A DNA stretch of 64,000 nucleotides from Candidatus Latescibacterota bacterium (GCA_022706085.1 JAKJDF010000001.1:462664-526663); one strand, 5' to 3'. Shown: positions 54,132 through 63,816, numbered from the stretch's first letter. The notes: generated from the sequence alone by a model not told the origin. Numbers and translations: made by a program.

Positions 54132-56198
54132 TCACAGCGTCCAGACCGCCACCTCGTTTGCTCCCAGAACAAAGTCGCGCGTGCTGCCGCTGGACGCAAC
54201 CGTGCTGCCATCGAGGCGGAAGATGGTTCCGCCGCGTGGCTTGCCGGGAGCAGCAAATGCGTCGCGGCGCACCTTCACTTTCCCTTTCGCCTTTTTCCCC
54301 GCGGCGGCAGCAATGACGGCAGGTCCGGACGGGCTCTCGTACGCGTACGCCACAAATCCTTCACCACCCTCCACCTCGATGCCCCGGGTGCCCCGGAATC
54401 GCGCCATGACGGTGCGCTCCGCCGTTGCCCTGCGCAGGTTCGCGAGCGCGTGCACGTGCGCAGCGAAGGCAGGCTCGTCCTCCAGGGTTGCGTCCCCGCC
54501 GTGCACCATGAGGCAGAGCTGCATGCCGAACGCGAACGCCAGAGTAGCGCGCTCGGGCTCGTGGTCCACCACCCACGAGAGGATTGTGTGCGGCATCGAG
54601 TAGCGCATGAGTTCAACGCGTTCGACGAGTTCGGGCGTCGGCTCCGAGATGCTCCAGCTCATCCACTGGTCAATGACAGGCGTGGCGAGGATGTCGCTTT
54701 CTTCTCCGATGATCACTGCACCGGGGTTAGCCGCCAGCAGCAACCGGCGCACCTTCCCCACGAGTGTCAGCGCCTCGTGGTGGGCCATATCCGGTTGTTT
54801 CCCTCTGCCGGTGAATCCGTAATCGGGCTCATACTCGAACGGCTGGTCGTAGAACATGGAGGTGTAGCCGAGGCCGAGATAGTCCCGTGAAATCCGGGTG
54901 ACGCGGTTTCGATGCGCGCGTGAAAACGGGCTGAAGACGTAGCTCTGGGGGCCAATGTGGTGCGACCATAGATCGCCCATGGTGTGGTTGGCCGCCCAGT
55001 TTTCGGTGCGGAAGGTTCCGGTGTAGCGCTTCTGCACGCGGTCAAGAAGCTTTTTGTCCGGCAGATGCAGGCCGACGTTCGGGTGGCGGAAGTTGATGAG
55101 CGCGCAGGTGCTGGTGCCCTCCCGCTCCGCCCGCTTGAGGCCGCGCGTGATGACCTGCCGCTCGTCCGGCGGGTAATCGGTGAGGTCACGAGGGTTGTGC
55201 CGGGCGTAGTTGCCGAGGGTGAGCGTATCCCACACGCAGAGCATATCTACGCCGAATTTGCGGCCCACCGCGGCAACGTGAGGTATGCGGTCGAGTCTGC
55301 GGATCGGCGTGCCGTCGAAGCCGCGGAAGAAGACGTTCTGGAAGCCTATGCGCGATCGGATGGCCGGACGGGAGTAGTCCGGCGGGTGCTGCCTGTCGAA
55401 CCAGGCTGCGTACCGGTCGGCGGTTGCGCGCCAATCACCGTTGTGGATGGAGACGCCCACGGGGGGCGACGTCCACGATTGCCCCGGCTGGAGCGCGATA
55501 AGGTGAATCCAGCCCAGCGCGAGGCGGAAGTCGTCGCCGTAGCCGTCCATGTTCTCGATCCAGAAGCGGCCGTTGCGCGCTTCGGTCATGTAGTTGATAT
55601 AGGACAGGCCGCCGCCTGATCCCGGAAAGTCCACCCACGGGCAGGCGATGCTGACCGGGTAATTCCACGCCCGGCGCCTGCCGTTACGGGCGTAGTTGTT
55701 GCCGGCGCCACGGGCCACGCACCCGTGATCCACGAAGCTGTTCGCTCCCATGGCAATCTGCCCTGTTCCCCGCTCGTGCCAGCCGCCAAGAACGGGGAAT
55801 GCGGTATCCAGCACCACGCTTTTGCCGGCGTTTTCGAGGTGGAGTACGAACAGGAACTCGTCAGGGCCGCCGCGCCGAATATCCACGCGCGCCGAAACCC
55901 CGGTATCCGCGCCGTCCGCGGCGACCAGCGCGGGGTATTCGATGGTGACGCCGCCGTCGTGCTGAAAAACCCGCACGCGCTTCTGACGGGAGCTATCCGC
56001 CACACGGGACCACCAGTTTTCGGCCGGGATCATGGTGCGGAACAGGCACCCGTCGTTCCGGCCGTCTTTGCGCGCGTCAATGTGACCGGTGCCGGTGCGG
56101 GCGTCTGCCAGACGCAACACAGACCCCGTGCGGGCGTCAACGACCAGTTTCGCCGCGCCATGCGCAAGTGCAATCGACTTTTCGGTGACAGCTGCCAT
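54132..56198 (-). CDS. DUF6259-type glycoside hydrolase-like protein
   Basis: 688 residues. The N-terminal 250 form a beta-supersandwich (LVVDARTGSVLRLADA, VTIEYPALVAADG). A barrel follows: DMLCVWDTLTLGNYARHN, SMFYDQPFEYEPDYGFTGRG and AVIIGEESDIL contain acidic residues at strand ends, as expected of the catalytic Asp/Glu. A C-terminal beta domain ends VLGANEVAVWTL. This order matches DUF6259 proteins, related to GH31/GH36-type clans. No signal peptide. AAGGAG stands six bases before the ATG. Likely an intracellular exo-glycosidase; linkage unknown. Confidence 0.7.
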   Translation of the reverse strand: MAAVTEKSIALAHGAAKLVVDARTGSVLRLADARTGTGHIDARKDGRNDGCLFRTMIPAENWWSRVADSSRQKRVRVFQHDGGVTIEYPALVAADGADTGVSARVDIRRGGPDEFLFVLHLENAGKSVVLDTAFPVLGGWHERGTGQIAMGANSFVDHGCVARGAGNNYARNGRRRAWNYPVSIACPWVDFPGSGGGLSYINYMTEARNGRFWIENMDGYGDDFRLALGWIHLIALQPGQSWTSPPVGVSIHNGDWRATADRYAAWFDRQHPPDYSRPAIRSRIGFQNVFFRGFDGTPIRRLDRIPHVAAVGRKFGVDMLCVWDTLTLGNYARHNPRDLTDYPPDERQVITRGLKRAEREGTSTCALINFRHPNVGLHLPDKKLLDRVQKRYTGTFRTENWAANHTMGDLWSHHIGPQSYVFSPFSRAHRNRVTRISRDYLGLGYTSMFYDQPFEYEPDYGFTGRGKQPDMAHHEALTLVGKVRRLLLAANPGAVIIGEESDILATPVIDQWMSWSISEPTPELVERVELMRYSMPHTILSWVVDHEPERATLAFAFGMQLCLMVHGGDATLEDEPAFAAHVHALANLRRATAERTVMARFRGTRGIEVEGGEGFVAYAYESPSGPAVIAAAAGKKAKGKVKVRRDAFAAPGKPRGGTIFRLDGSTVASSGSTRDFVLGANEVAVWTL

Positions 56199-56223
56199 CG
56201 GTAGCTCCTTTTTCCGTCAATGG

Positions 56224-57549
56224 TTACTCCCACGGCGCAGCAGGTGTGTGTTCCGCATGCGCGTGGAACTGCCTTGCCCACGGCTCGTCGCTCAGGTCCA
56301 CCGTTTCCGCCCGTGATTTCAGGGCGGCCGGATCAAACTCCTCGCCATTTCTTACCACCAGCACAATGTCCGGCGGGTCGGGTATCGCGTCCAGCGGGTT
56401 ACCCCGCACCACGACGAGGTCCGCCGCCGCCTCTCTGCACAGGGTGCCCACCCGCCGGAATCCGGGGATCTTCCCGGTGGCCGAGGTGGCGGCGGCCAGC
56501 GCCTGACGCGTGTTCATTCCGGCTTCCGCCAGCAGCCGCATCTCGCGCCAGAGGCTGAGCCCCGGCGGAACCGCGCCGCAGGGGGTATCGGTTCCGGCAA
56601 GTACCGTCACGTCACGCTCCCGAAGGAGCGTGACGAAACGCTGAGCGGCCTTCAGCGCCCGTTTCCAGCGCGCCGAACCTTCTCTGTCGGGCTCCGCCGG
56701 CACCTGCCAGTTGATGATCTCCGGCGGAACGTCGCGCAACGCGGGGTGCCGTCTGTACCCCCGGAGACGCGAGCGCCACTGGGAATCCCAGTAGGCAAGC
56801 GTCGGCGTCATTACGATCTCGCGCTCCGCGATTTCGTCGGCAAGGTACTTCTGCCGGTCGAGGGTCTGCGCGAACTCCGGCAGGCCCCATGCGTCCAGCC
56901 AGCCGGGCGGGTGGTCGGGCCAGGTGTCGTGGAGAATCCCGTCAAGATGGAAGAATTCCTGCACCCCCGCCCGGGCAGGGAGGAGCATCCCCGTCTGCAG
57001 GCAATGCTGGCTCACGGGCAAACCGGCGGCGTTTGCCTCGCCAACCATGGCCGGTATCCAGCCGGTCTCCAGCCCGACGTACAGCTTGATGCCGTCCACC
57101 CCGGCCGCGGCGACCTCGCGAACATTGCGTATCGCGTCAGAGATGTTCGCGCACGGCCGGGAGGTGACCGGGTGGACCGGATTTGGGCCGTCAATAAGCG
57201 GACCGGTGCAGAAAATGCGGGGCCATTGCCGCTTTTCCCACTCCGAGCGGCGGGTGAGGATCCAGTTCAGGGGGTTTCCGGTATCCCGGACGGTGGTCAC
57301 ACCGTGTGCGAGGTAGAGCGGCCCCTGCCAGCGCATGAAGTGGGTGTGGCTGTCCACCAGACCGGGAAGGATGGTACACCCCGGGTACGCCGCTATGGGT
57401 GTTCCGGCAGTAAGTTCCCGCGCCGGAAGAACGCATACGACGCGCCGGTTCTCCACCAGCACGGCCTGATGGGGGATGACACGCCGGCCGTCAAACACGC
57501 GGTCGGCGAGGTACGCGCAGAGCGCCCGGGGATCTCGTTTCGCGGGCAT
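56224..57549 (-). CDS. Amidohydrolase (metal-dependent hydrolase)
   Basis: 441 residues with a full metal site: H68 and H70 in GLVDSHTHF, K155 in GIKLYVG (bridging Lys), H182 in SQHCLQTG, H201 in EFFHLDGI and D321 in LAGTDTPCG. It has the small N-terminal beta domain of the D-aminoacylase/imidazolonepropionase-type group. Related enzymes cleave cyclic amides or N-acyl groups, so N-acetyl sugar deacetylation is possible. The frame upstream of the ATG contains a chance lipobox-like MLLAAGC but lacks a charged start, so I kept the internal ATG. Lies 25 bp upstream of DUF6259. Confidence 0.85.
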   Translation of the reverse strand: MPAKRDPRALCAYLADRVFDGRRVIPHQAVLVENRRVVCVLPARELTAGTPIAAYPGCTILPGLVDSHTHFMRWQGPLYLAHGVTTVRDTGNPLNWILTRRSEWEKRQWPRIFCTGPLIDGPNPVHPVTSRPCANISDAIRNVREVAAAGVDGIKLYVGLETGWIPAMVGEANAAGLPVSQHCLQTGMLLPARAGVQEFFHLDGILHDTWPDHPPGWLDAWGLPEFAQTLDRQKYLADEIAEREIVMTPTLAYWDSQWRSRLRGYRRHPALRDVPPEIINWQVPAEPDREGSARWKRALKAAQRFVTLLRERDVTVLAGTDTPCGAVPPGLSLWREMRLLAEAGMNTRQALAAATSATGKIPGFRRVGTLCREAAADLVVVRGNPLDAIPDPPDIVLVVRNGEEFDPAALKSRAETVDLSDEPWARQFHAHAEHTPAAPWE

Positions 57550-57681
57550 ACGAGTAGTCCGCCTCCGTTGGGGCCCGGGGAACTCCCGGGGCGAGCATCC
57601 TGCCGCCAGCAGCACAGTGCCTGCCGTCAGAAGCTAGTGTCGCACCGGTGATGTGGCAAACGGCAAGCGCCCGCAGGGCAA

Positions 57682-57698
57682 GCCGCCCGGAGGGCGGC
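57682..57698. repeat. GC hairpin just after the GH98-like gene
   Basis: GCCGCCC (57682-57688), loop GGA, GGGCGGC (57692-57698): a perfect 7-base stem abutting the stop of the minus-strand gene. There is no T-run on the minus strand, so it may only slow polymerase or stabilise the 3' end. Confidence 0.35.
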
Positions 57699-57699
57699 A

Positions 57700-59937
57700 C
57701 TACCACCCCTGAAAGCACCAGCGGAATGGAACCGTACTCTCCATGCGGACGAACGCGGGTGTCGTTTTCAGAATGCGCCAGCCTTCAGGCCGCCTGCGCC
57801 ACGTCATCTTCAGGTCGCACGGGCTATCCCACGGGACGCGGATGATGTCGCTGGGCTCCATCTCCGGGCCGCTGCCCGCCCACATCATGGTTTTCGTGTC
57901 TACCTCGATCACATTCGGCGAAACGACGTGCCAGTTTCTGGTGACGATACGTACCGCCGGGTGGCTCCATGCGTAGATGGAACCCCATTCCGCCGCCACG
58001 CTGCCGGCGCTTTCTTCGAGGTAGCGCCAGAATATCGAGCGCAAGGCGACGCCGACCGATTCCACCGTGCGGCCATCTTCTTCGCGGTAGTCGGGGTCGT
58101 AGAATGCGAGCACGGCGTCCACGTCTTCGCGTTCCAGTGCCTGCTTCCACCCGAGGATTGCATCTGATACGGCCTGTTTGGCTTCCCGGAAGGGGTCGTC
58201 CGGTGCGATAACGGGGGATGCGAGGTCTTCGATGGGCGAGCAGGCGGCGCAGAGGCGTTCCTTCTCCTCCGCGTCGGGGTGGGCACGGGGAGGTGTTTCG
58301 CCGATTCGGGGGCGTTCCACCGTGGAGTTATCCATGCCGACCCATGCACTGCAGCGACTTTCGCTGTTTGAGAAGACGAGGAAGTCGTGGAGATGAAGCG
58401 CGAACTCGATTTCCTCGGTCATCGGCGTCGCGGCGGATACGGCGTACCGGTCGCCCTCAGCCGCGTCCCGAAGAATCACGGCCGTGACACCGGCGCTCGC
58501 TGAGGCGACGCACTCCTCGACCCCGCCGCGAAGCCGCCAGACGCGGTACCCGGAGTCCCCGCTGTTGGGCGTCCACCTGAAGACCACCTCGCCCGCCTCG
58601 CGAACGATTTGCACATGCGCGGGGGCCGGGGGGACCTTCAGTCTGGCAGTTTCCCCCACGAACCAGTTTTCGTGCGTGTTCATTGCCAGCGTGAGCGGGC
58701 CTACTACGGTGCTCCACGCAGTGCCTCTCTCCGCCGGAGGGTACACGGAGTCGAGTTTTTCCCGCGCGTCTTCCGTGGAGCGCACATCGCCCGGACGCAG
58801 CACGAACGGGAATCTGTCGAGCACCTCCTGCGGCGTTTTTGCCGGAAGCGCGGGAATCCACCCGTAACGGGGGTTGTTGGGTATCATTTCGGATTCGCGG
58901 GCGCGGTCGAACACGCCGTATGCCGCCCGTGCGAGGCGCCCCTCGCCGAGGTCGAAGCTCATGTCATCGAGCACCTGCCGGTAATCGCGGTGCCGGCGGC
59001 ACCGGGGGAGATGGTATGCGGCCGGAGTGGCCGCGATGACTTCCTCCCGCGTCGGAATGAGGCGCTCGAGAACCAGCCGCCGGAACACCGGCGCAACCCA
59101 TTCCTCGAATCGCCATGCGCCCTCTCCCCCGGGCCATACGTCGCGCGGCGGTTCGATGGCGTACGCGGTGGCACCGGCGCTTGCCCCGAGAAGGAACATG
59201 ATGGCGTACAGCGCGCCCGGCATCTCGATGGTGCCGGGGAAGTACGTTCCCGGGGCGTTGTACCCGGCGTCGTGCCAGTACCACGATTGGGCTTCGACTC
59301 CCCAGGCGTTCGTCGCCCCGGAAGCCCACAGGCCCATGGCGCCGGTGTGGTTGGCGTGTTTCGCGAATTCGCCGTTCATCTCGTGCATCGGGATTACGTT
59401 GTCGCGATGTTCGCAGATCGCGTCGAACAGCGCCTCGTTGTCTGCGGAGCACCCGATAGCGAGAAAACTATCGCGCTGAAGTTGCCACGTGAAGTAGAGT
59501 CCATATTCGCCGGCGATCCGAATCGCGTCCCGCGCGTAACGGGCATTTCGGCCCATGGAGTACTCCGGACCGCTTCCGTGGTCGGTGAAGGTGCGCTGGC
59601 TTGCTTCCCCGATCTCCAGGCCCACGATGCACGGGAACGAATCCACCAGCGCACGTATCTCTTCCATGGGAATGGTATCGGTCCGGTCGCCGTTGTCGCC
59701 CTGAATCTGCAGAGTAATCGGGACGCCGGCGGCCTGTGCACGGGTGAGGAGAACCCGGTTGCGTTCCGGGTGGTGCCGTCCGATCTGAACCGACACGTGG
59801 GGGCGAATCACATCGTCAAGCCCTTCCCACAACCGAACCAATTGCCGGGCTTCTTCAGTCGGATCCGAATACGGCATCCACATTAAGACGAGAAGCGGGT
59901 GTTCAGGGGAAATCGTGGTTTTCAACGGTTGCTCCAT
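57700..59937 (-). CDS. GH98-like hydrolase fused to FN3 and NTF2/SnoaL-like domains
   Basis: 745 residues. The first 335 follow the GH98 catalytic domain: SPEHPLLVLMW at the start, VGLEIGEASQRTF, YGLYFTWQLQRDSFLAIG, GLWASGATNAWGVEAQSWYW and PGALYAIMFLLGASAGATAYAIE. GH98 enzymes cut beta-galactosidic links in blood-group and related glycans. About 430-505 is a fibronectin-III-like fold (FRWTPNSGDSGYRVWRL). The last 150 residues (AVSDAILGWKQALEREDVDAVLAFY, WRRRPEGWRILKTTP) are an NTF2/SnoaL-type cone. No signal peptide. This three-domain order is unusual. It heads the minus-strand unit that runs to the alcohol dehydrogenase. Confidence 0.72.
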   Translation of the reverse strand: MEQPLKTTISPEHPLLVLMWMPYSDPTEEARQLVRLWEGLDDVIRPHVSVQIGRHHPERNRVLLTRAQAAGVPITLQIQGDNGDRTDTIPMEEIRALVDSFPCIVGLEIGEASQRTFTDHGSGPEYSMGRNARYARDAIRIAGEYGLYFTWQLQRDSFLAIGCSADNEALFDAICEHRDNVIPMHEMNGEFAKHANHTGAMGLWASGATNAWGVEAQSWYWHDAGYNAPGTYFPGTIEMPGALYAIMFLLGASAGATAYAIEPPRDVWPGGEGAWRFEEWVAPVFRRLVLERLIPTREEVIAATPAAYHLPRCRRHRDYRQVLDDMSFDLGEGRLARAAYGVFDRARESEMIPNNPRYGWIPALPAKTPQEVLDRFPFVLRPGDVRSTEDAREKLDSVYPPAERGTAWSTVVGPLTLAMNTHENWFVGETARLKVPPAPAHVQIVREAGEVVFRWTPNSGDSGYRVWRLRGGVEECVASASAGVTAVILRDAAEGDRYAVSAATPMTEEIEFALHLHDFLVFSNSESRCSAWVGMDNSTVERPRIGETPPRAHPDAEEKERLCAACSPIEDLASPVIAPDDPFREAKQAVSDAILGWKQALEREDVDAVLAFYDPDYREEDGRTVESVGVALRSIFWRYLEESAGSVAAEWGSIYAWSHPAVRIVTRNWHVVSPNVIEVDTKTMMWAGSGPEMEPSDIIRVPWDSPCDLKMTWRRRPEGWRILKTTPAFVRMESTVPFRWCFQGW

Positions 59938-60014
59938 GGTGGAATACCTCGTGGGCGATGAATCAGGAGTCCTCGGCCGGACGGGGCGTGTAATAGTTCG
60001 TAAGGGAATCTAAA

Positions 60015-60052
60015 TAAACATTCACGGATTCTCCATGCACCCTTAATGTTTA
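60015..60052. promoter_or_regulatory. A/T-rich inverted repeat between divergent genes
   Basis: TAAACATT (60015-60022) and AATGTTTA (60045-60052) are perfect reverse complements, 22 bases apart, in an A/T-rich island of a GC-rich region and between the divergent GH98-like and methyltransferase genes. A further TGTTTA follows. The arrangement suits an operator; no cognate regulator is apparent in the window. Confidence 0.45.
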
Positions 60053-60204
60053 AAGTGTTTACTTTATGCGGTTCCAAGTCGGACCGGGCTGGACAGGCGT
60101 GTCGCGTGGCGGCAATGCGTTTTGTCTCAAGCGGCTGTCCCCGGGGGGCGCCGCCGGGGGTATGGGAGCTCTGTATCCCGGCACACCACAGGAGGAATCG
60201 CACA

Positions 60205-61032
60205 GTGGCTGAATGGGCCCCGACCGCGTCGAGCGCGGTCATTCCCGATATCTCATTCCGTTTTCTCCAGCCGTATTTCCGTCTGCCGTTTCATGCCACC
60301 TCCACGCGGATGCTTCGTCTCCTGCGGATTCCGGTGGAGCATGTCAACACGAGAATCGAAAACGTGGATCTCCTTGCGAAGCAACAGATTCGGAAGCTGT
60401 GTGCTATGCCGAGAATGTCTACGTTCGCCATGGGGGTTCTCATCAACAGACTTGTTGCGCAGATGGCCGAAAACGAGGCATACGTCAACGTTGGTGTATG
60501 GCATGGCTTCACCTATTTCGCAGGCGTTCTGAGCAACGGCGGCAAGCAGTGCATCGCGGTGGACAACTATTCCTCCGCCGACAGATACTCCGAACAGAGG
60601 GGCATCAGACGCTTCCTGGATTACTACCCGAGAAAGGCAAAAATCGAAGCTGCAAGGGCGGCATTCCGCCGGAGAATGGCCAAGTGGGGAGGCGAACACC
60701 ACCGGCTGTTCGAAATGGATTACCGCGAGTATTTCCAGTACGTGCATGAAGCTCCAGTCGGCGTTTACCTCTACGACGGCGATCACTCGTACGAGAACCA
60801 GATGCTGGGACTGAAACTCGCCGAACCGTTCTTCTCCAAAAACTGCGTGGTGATTGTGGACGACTGTAACGACGAAGCCGTATACCGGGCAACACGGGAT
60901 TTCATTGATCAGAGCCACAACTCCTACGCCATTCTTTTTTTTCAGCGCACCTGTTGCGATCGGCATCCCACGTTCTGGAACGGCACGATGGTGTTCCAGC
61001 GCATGCCTCGTCCCCACCCGGTACCCTTCTGA
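60205..61032 (+). CDS. SAM-dependent methyltransferase (Methyltransf_24 / TylF-like)
   Basis: 275 residues. The Rossmann segment reads YVNVGVWHGFTYFAGVLSNGGKQCIAVDNYS, the next acidic loop is VYLYDGDHSYENQMLGLKLAEPFF, and VVIVDDCNDEAVYRATRDFI completes the metal and SAM site, as in the Methyltransf_24 family that often methylates sugars or antibiotics. The GTG start was chosen because GGAGGA lies eight bases upstream; the open frame extends about 50 codons further without conservation. It is 102 bp upstream of the alpha-mannosidase and may share its transcript. Confidence 0.75.
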   Translation: MAEWAPTASSAVIPDISFRFLQPYFRLPFHATSTRMLRLLRIPVEHVNTRIENVDLLAKQQIRKLCAMPRMSTFAMGVLINRLVAQMAENEAYVNVGVWHGFTYFAGVLSNGGKQCIAVDNYSSADRYSEQRGIRRFLDYYPRKAKIEAARAAFRRRMAKWGGEHHRLFEMDYREYFQYVHEAPVGVYLYDGDHSYENQMLGLKLAEPFFSKNCVVIVDDCNDEAVYRATRDFIDQSHNSYAILFFQRTCCDRHPTFWNGTMVFQRMPRPHPVPF

Positions 61033-61134
61033 CACGTAGCGTTGGCTCGTGCCCCACCACGCCATATCCTTTCCACTGACACAACGGGATTCCTTTCGCG
61101 CGACAGAGCGTTTCTCTGCTGAGGACACCGGACC

Positions 61135-63816
61135 ATGGCAAACGGACACGAGCGCGCCCACGGGCGCACGCCGGAACGCAACTGGACCATCCATCTTGTC
61201 CAGCACAGCCACACCGATATCGGGTACACCGCATCTCAGCACGAAATGCTGCCCGCCCACCTTCATTACCTCGACATGGCGCTCGATTGCTGCGACCGTA
61301 CCGACGGGTACCCGGATGAAGCCCGCTTCCGGTGGACGTGCGAGGCCGCGTGGCCGGTTCGCGAATACATCCGCCGCAGGCCGTCGCGTCAGATTGACCG
61401 CCTGAGAGCCCGATGCAGCGAAGGGCGAATCGAGCCGACCGCACTCATGTTCAACATGTCGGAAATCACTCCCGAAGCGGGTCTCGTCGCGTCGCTCCAG
61501 CCCATTCGCGAAATCAACAACGCGCTGGGGATACGCATCCGGACCGCAATGCAGAACGACGTGAACGGTGTCGCCTGGGCCATGGCAGATTATCTGCCTC
61601 CGTGCGGTGTTCGCTACCTGACGATGGGTGTACACCGGTATCGCTCCGTCCTGCCGTTCAAGGTGCCGACCGCGTTCTGGTGGGAGTCTCCGTCGGGCAG
61701 CCGTATGCTCGCCTACCGCGCCGATCACTACCTGACCGGGAACTGGCTCGGGTTCAACCCCGAAAGCAGTCTGGAGCACTGGATCAGCATGGGCGCGGCA
61801 GACCGTCCCACGCCGGAAACATCGCTGGCGGAATACCTCGCCTCGCTGGAAGAGCGCGGATACCCCTACTCGCATCTCATGGTCCAGTACTCGGGCCATG
61901 AGACGGACAACTCGCACCCCTCCACCGAACAGTGCGACCTGATTCGGCGCTGGAACGAGACGCACGACCGTATCGTTCTGAAAAGTGCCACGGCCGGGGA
62001 GTTCCTCCGGTGGATTGAAGAACACCACGGCACCGGCCTCCCGTCGCTCCGGGTGGCATGGCCGGACTGGTGGACGGACGGGTTCGGTTCGGCGGCGCGG
62101 GAAACCGGCGCTTCGCGGGATGCGCACGCGGCGTTGTCCGCCACAAATGCTCTGCTGGCCATGGCGCGCGTGTCCGGCGCCGACATTCCCGACGCGTCCA
62201 TCACGCGGCTGACCGAAACCCGCGAACAGATTCTGTTCTACGATGAGCACACCTTCGGATCGGTGGACAGCGTTGCCGATCCGCACTCGCCTCATACGTG
62301 CGAGCAATGGTCGGAAAAAGCCTCCTACGTGTGGCAGGGGGTGCAGAACTCCGCGCTTGTGCGCGAAGAGGCGCTGGGGTACCTCGCCCCGTTGAGCGAC
62401 GCAGCCATGCAGCCGGTGGCGCGGGTGTACAACACGCTCAACTGGACGCGCACCGAACCCGCGCGGTTGTTCATCCCGTTTGACGTGGTACCGCGAGGGT
62501 ATGCCGTCAAGATTACCGATCCCGACACCGGTGCGGCATGCCCCGCGCAGGTAGTCTGCGAACGGCCTGGTGATCGCCCGAAGGAGACGGTTCTCGCATA
62601 CGACCGCCCCGCGGGCCGTTTCGTTACCTTCATGGCCCCGGCGGTTCCCGCGCTCGGGTGGAAGGATTTCCGCATTGAAACCGGCCCTGAAGAGGACGAA
62701 GACGCTCCGGCGGAGCCGTTGGACATCCGCACGATCGAAAACCGCTGGTTCTCGCTCGCGCTCGACGATCGCACCGCAAGCGTCGTGAGTCTTCGACACC
62801 GGCCCACCGGCCGCGAACTGGTGGATACTGAATCGCAGTGGCGGCTGGGACAGGTGATCTTCGAGAATTTTCCCGTGCCGGAAGGAGCGTGTCACGATAC
62901 CGGACGGGTATTCCGGCCGGAGGCGTTCCGGCGCGAATCTGCGCGCGCCTGCCACATCGAACGGCAGGAACGCACCGCGCTCTGGCAACGCGTCATCTTC
63001 TCGTGCGATTTCCCCGGATGCACCAATCCCGGCGGCCTGCGCGTAGAAATCCGTCTCTGGCATGAGCGCGAACAGCTTGACTTCGTGTACCACCTGCGAA
63101 AGGAGTACAGCACTTCTCCTGAGGCAGTTTACGTGGCGTTCCCGTTCTCCGGCGACGGAACAGAACTGCGTTACGATGGCCAGGGCGGGGAAGTGATGCC
63201 GGGTGCCGGCCAGGTGGAGGGCTCCTCCGCCGACTGGCAGACGATCCAGCACTACGTCCGCGTCGCCGACGCCCGGGGACAGACCATCCTCTCGATCCCC
63301 CGGGTGCCGCTCGTCCAGCTTGGCGGGCTGAACCTCGGCGCATGGCAGTATGTGCCGGAAATCCCCCGCCCGCACGTGTTCTCCTGGGTGATGAACAACT
63401 ACTGGTGGACGAATTTCCGCGCCTCGCAGGGCGGCGAATGGTCGTGGACCTGCTCCCTCACGTCGACAGAGGAATCCTCCCGTGCGGTGGCCGCGCGATT
63501 CGGGGCGGAATGTCACAGTCCGTTGATCGCACGTCTGGAACGCGTCGCGAAGCTGGAAACCCGCTCCCGGATCCTTGTAACGCCCGGCAACGTGCTGGCA
63601 GTGGAAATGCGTCCGGAGCGCGGGGGAGACGGGATAATCCTCCAGCTCCGCGAACTTGACGGGCAGGATACCACCTGCCGGATCGAGGTGCCGGACGGAA
63701 CCTCCGCACCGCGCATGGAAGAGGTGGACGTCACCGGGCGGCCGCTCCGCCCGCTGCCCGACCCCGTGCGGATTCCCGGTTTCGGCGTCAGATTCGTGCG
63801 TCTGGCGTTGCGCTGA
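61135..63816 (+). CDS. GH38-like alpha-mannosidase
   Basis: 893 residues, a size normal for GH38. HLVQHSHTDIGYT at the start supplies the zinc-binding His and Asp, and QNDVNGVAWAM near residue 140 supplies the catalytic Asp nucleophile. VQYSGHETDN adds a further metal-binding His. The helical middle domain (about 320-480) and the long C-terminal beta domain (YNTLNWTRTEP, HEREQLDFVYHL, WVMNNYWWTNF) follow. The terminal WWTNF and N-x-Y-W segments are typical. Catalyses release of terminal mannose, presumably in the cytoplasm since no signal peptide is seen. GAGGA precedes the ATG. Confidence 0.88.
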   Translation: MANGHERAHGRTPERNWTIHLVQHSHTDIGYTASQHEMLPAHLHYLDMALDCCDRTDGYPDEARFRWTCEAAWPVREYIRRRPSRQIDRLRARCSEGRIEPTALMFNMSEITPEAGLVASLQPIREINNALGIRIRTAMQNDVNGVAWAMADYLPPCGVRYLTMGVHRYRSVLPFKVPTAFWWESPSGSRMLAYRADHYLTGNWLGFNPESSLEHWISMGAADRPTPETSLAEYLASLEERGYPYSHLMVQYSGHETDNSHPSTEQCDLIRRWNETHDRIVLKSATAGEFLRWIEEHHGTGLPSLRVAWPDWWTDGFGSAARETGASRDAHAALSATNALLAMARVSGADIPDASITRLTETREQILFYDEHTFGSVDSVADPHSPHTCEQWSEKASYVWQGVQNSALVREEALGYLAPLSDAAMQPVARVYNTLNWTRTEPARLFIPFDVVPRGYAVKITDPDTGAACPAQVVCERPGDRPKETVLAYDRPAGRFVTFMAPAVPALGWKDFRIETGPEEDEDAPAEPLDIRTIENRWFSLALDDRTASVVSLRHRPTGRELVDTESQWRLGQVIFENFPVPEGACHDTGRVFRPEAFRRESARACHIERQERTALWQRVIFSCDFPGCTNPGGLRVEIRLWHEREQLDFVYHLRKEYSTSPEAVYVAFPFSGDGTELRYDGQGGEVMPGAGQVEGSSADWQTIQHYVRVADARGQTILSIPRVPLVQLGGLNLGAWQYVPEIPRPHVFSWVMNNYWWTNFRASQGGEWSWTCSLTSTEESSRAVAARFGAECHSPLIARLERVAKLETRSRILVTPGNVLAVEMRPERGGDGIILQLRELDGQDTTCRIEVPDGTSAPRMEEVDVTGRPLRPLPDPVRIPGFGVRFVRLALR

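Noticed and set aside
57550..57615. Lipoprotein-like start (MLLAAGC) on the amidohydrolase
   Set aside because: The Cys motif is present, but there is no positively charged start and a stop codon lies just upstream; the internal ATG begins the conserved domain.
60253..63516. A 1087-codon open frame on the minus strand
   Set aside because: It lies antisense to the methyltransferase and the alpha-mannosidase, whose motifs are clear. Long antisense frames are common at high GC, and the product shows no conserved pattern.
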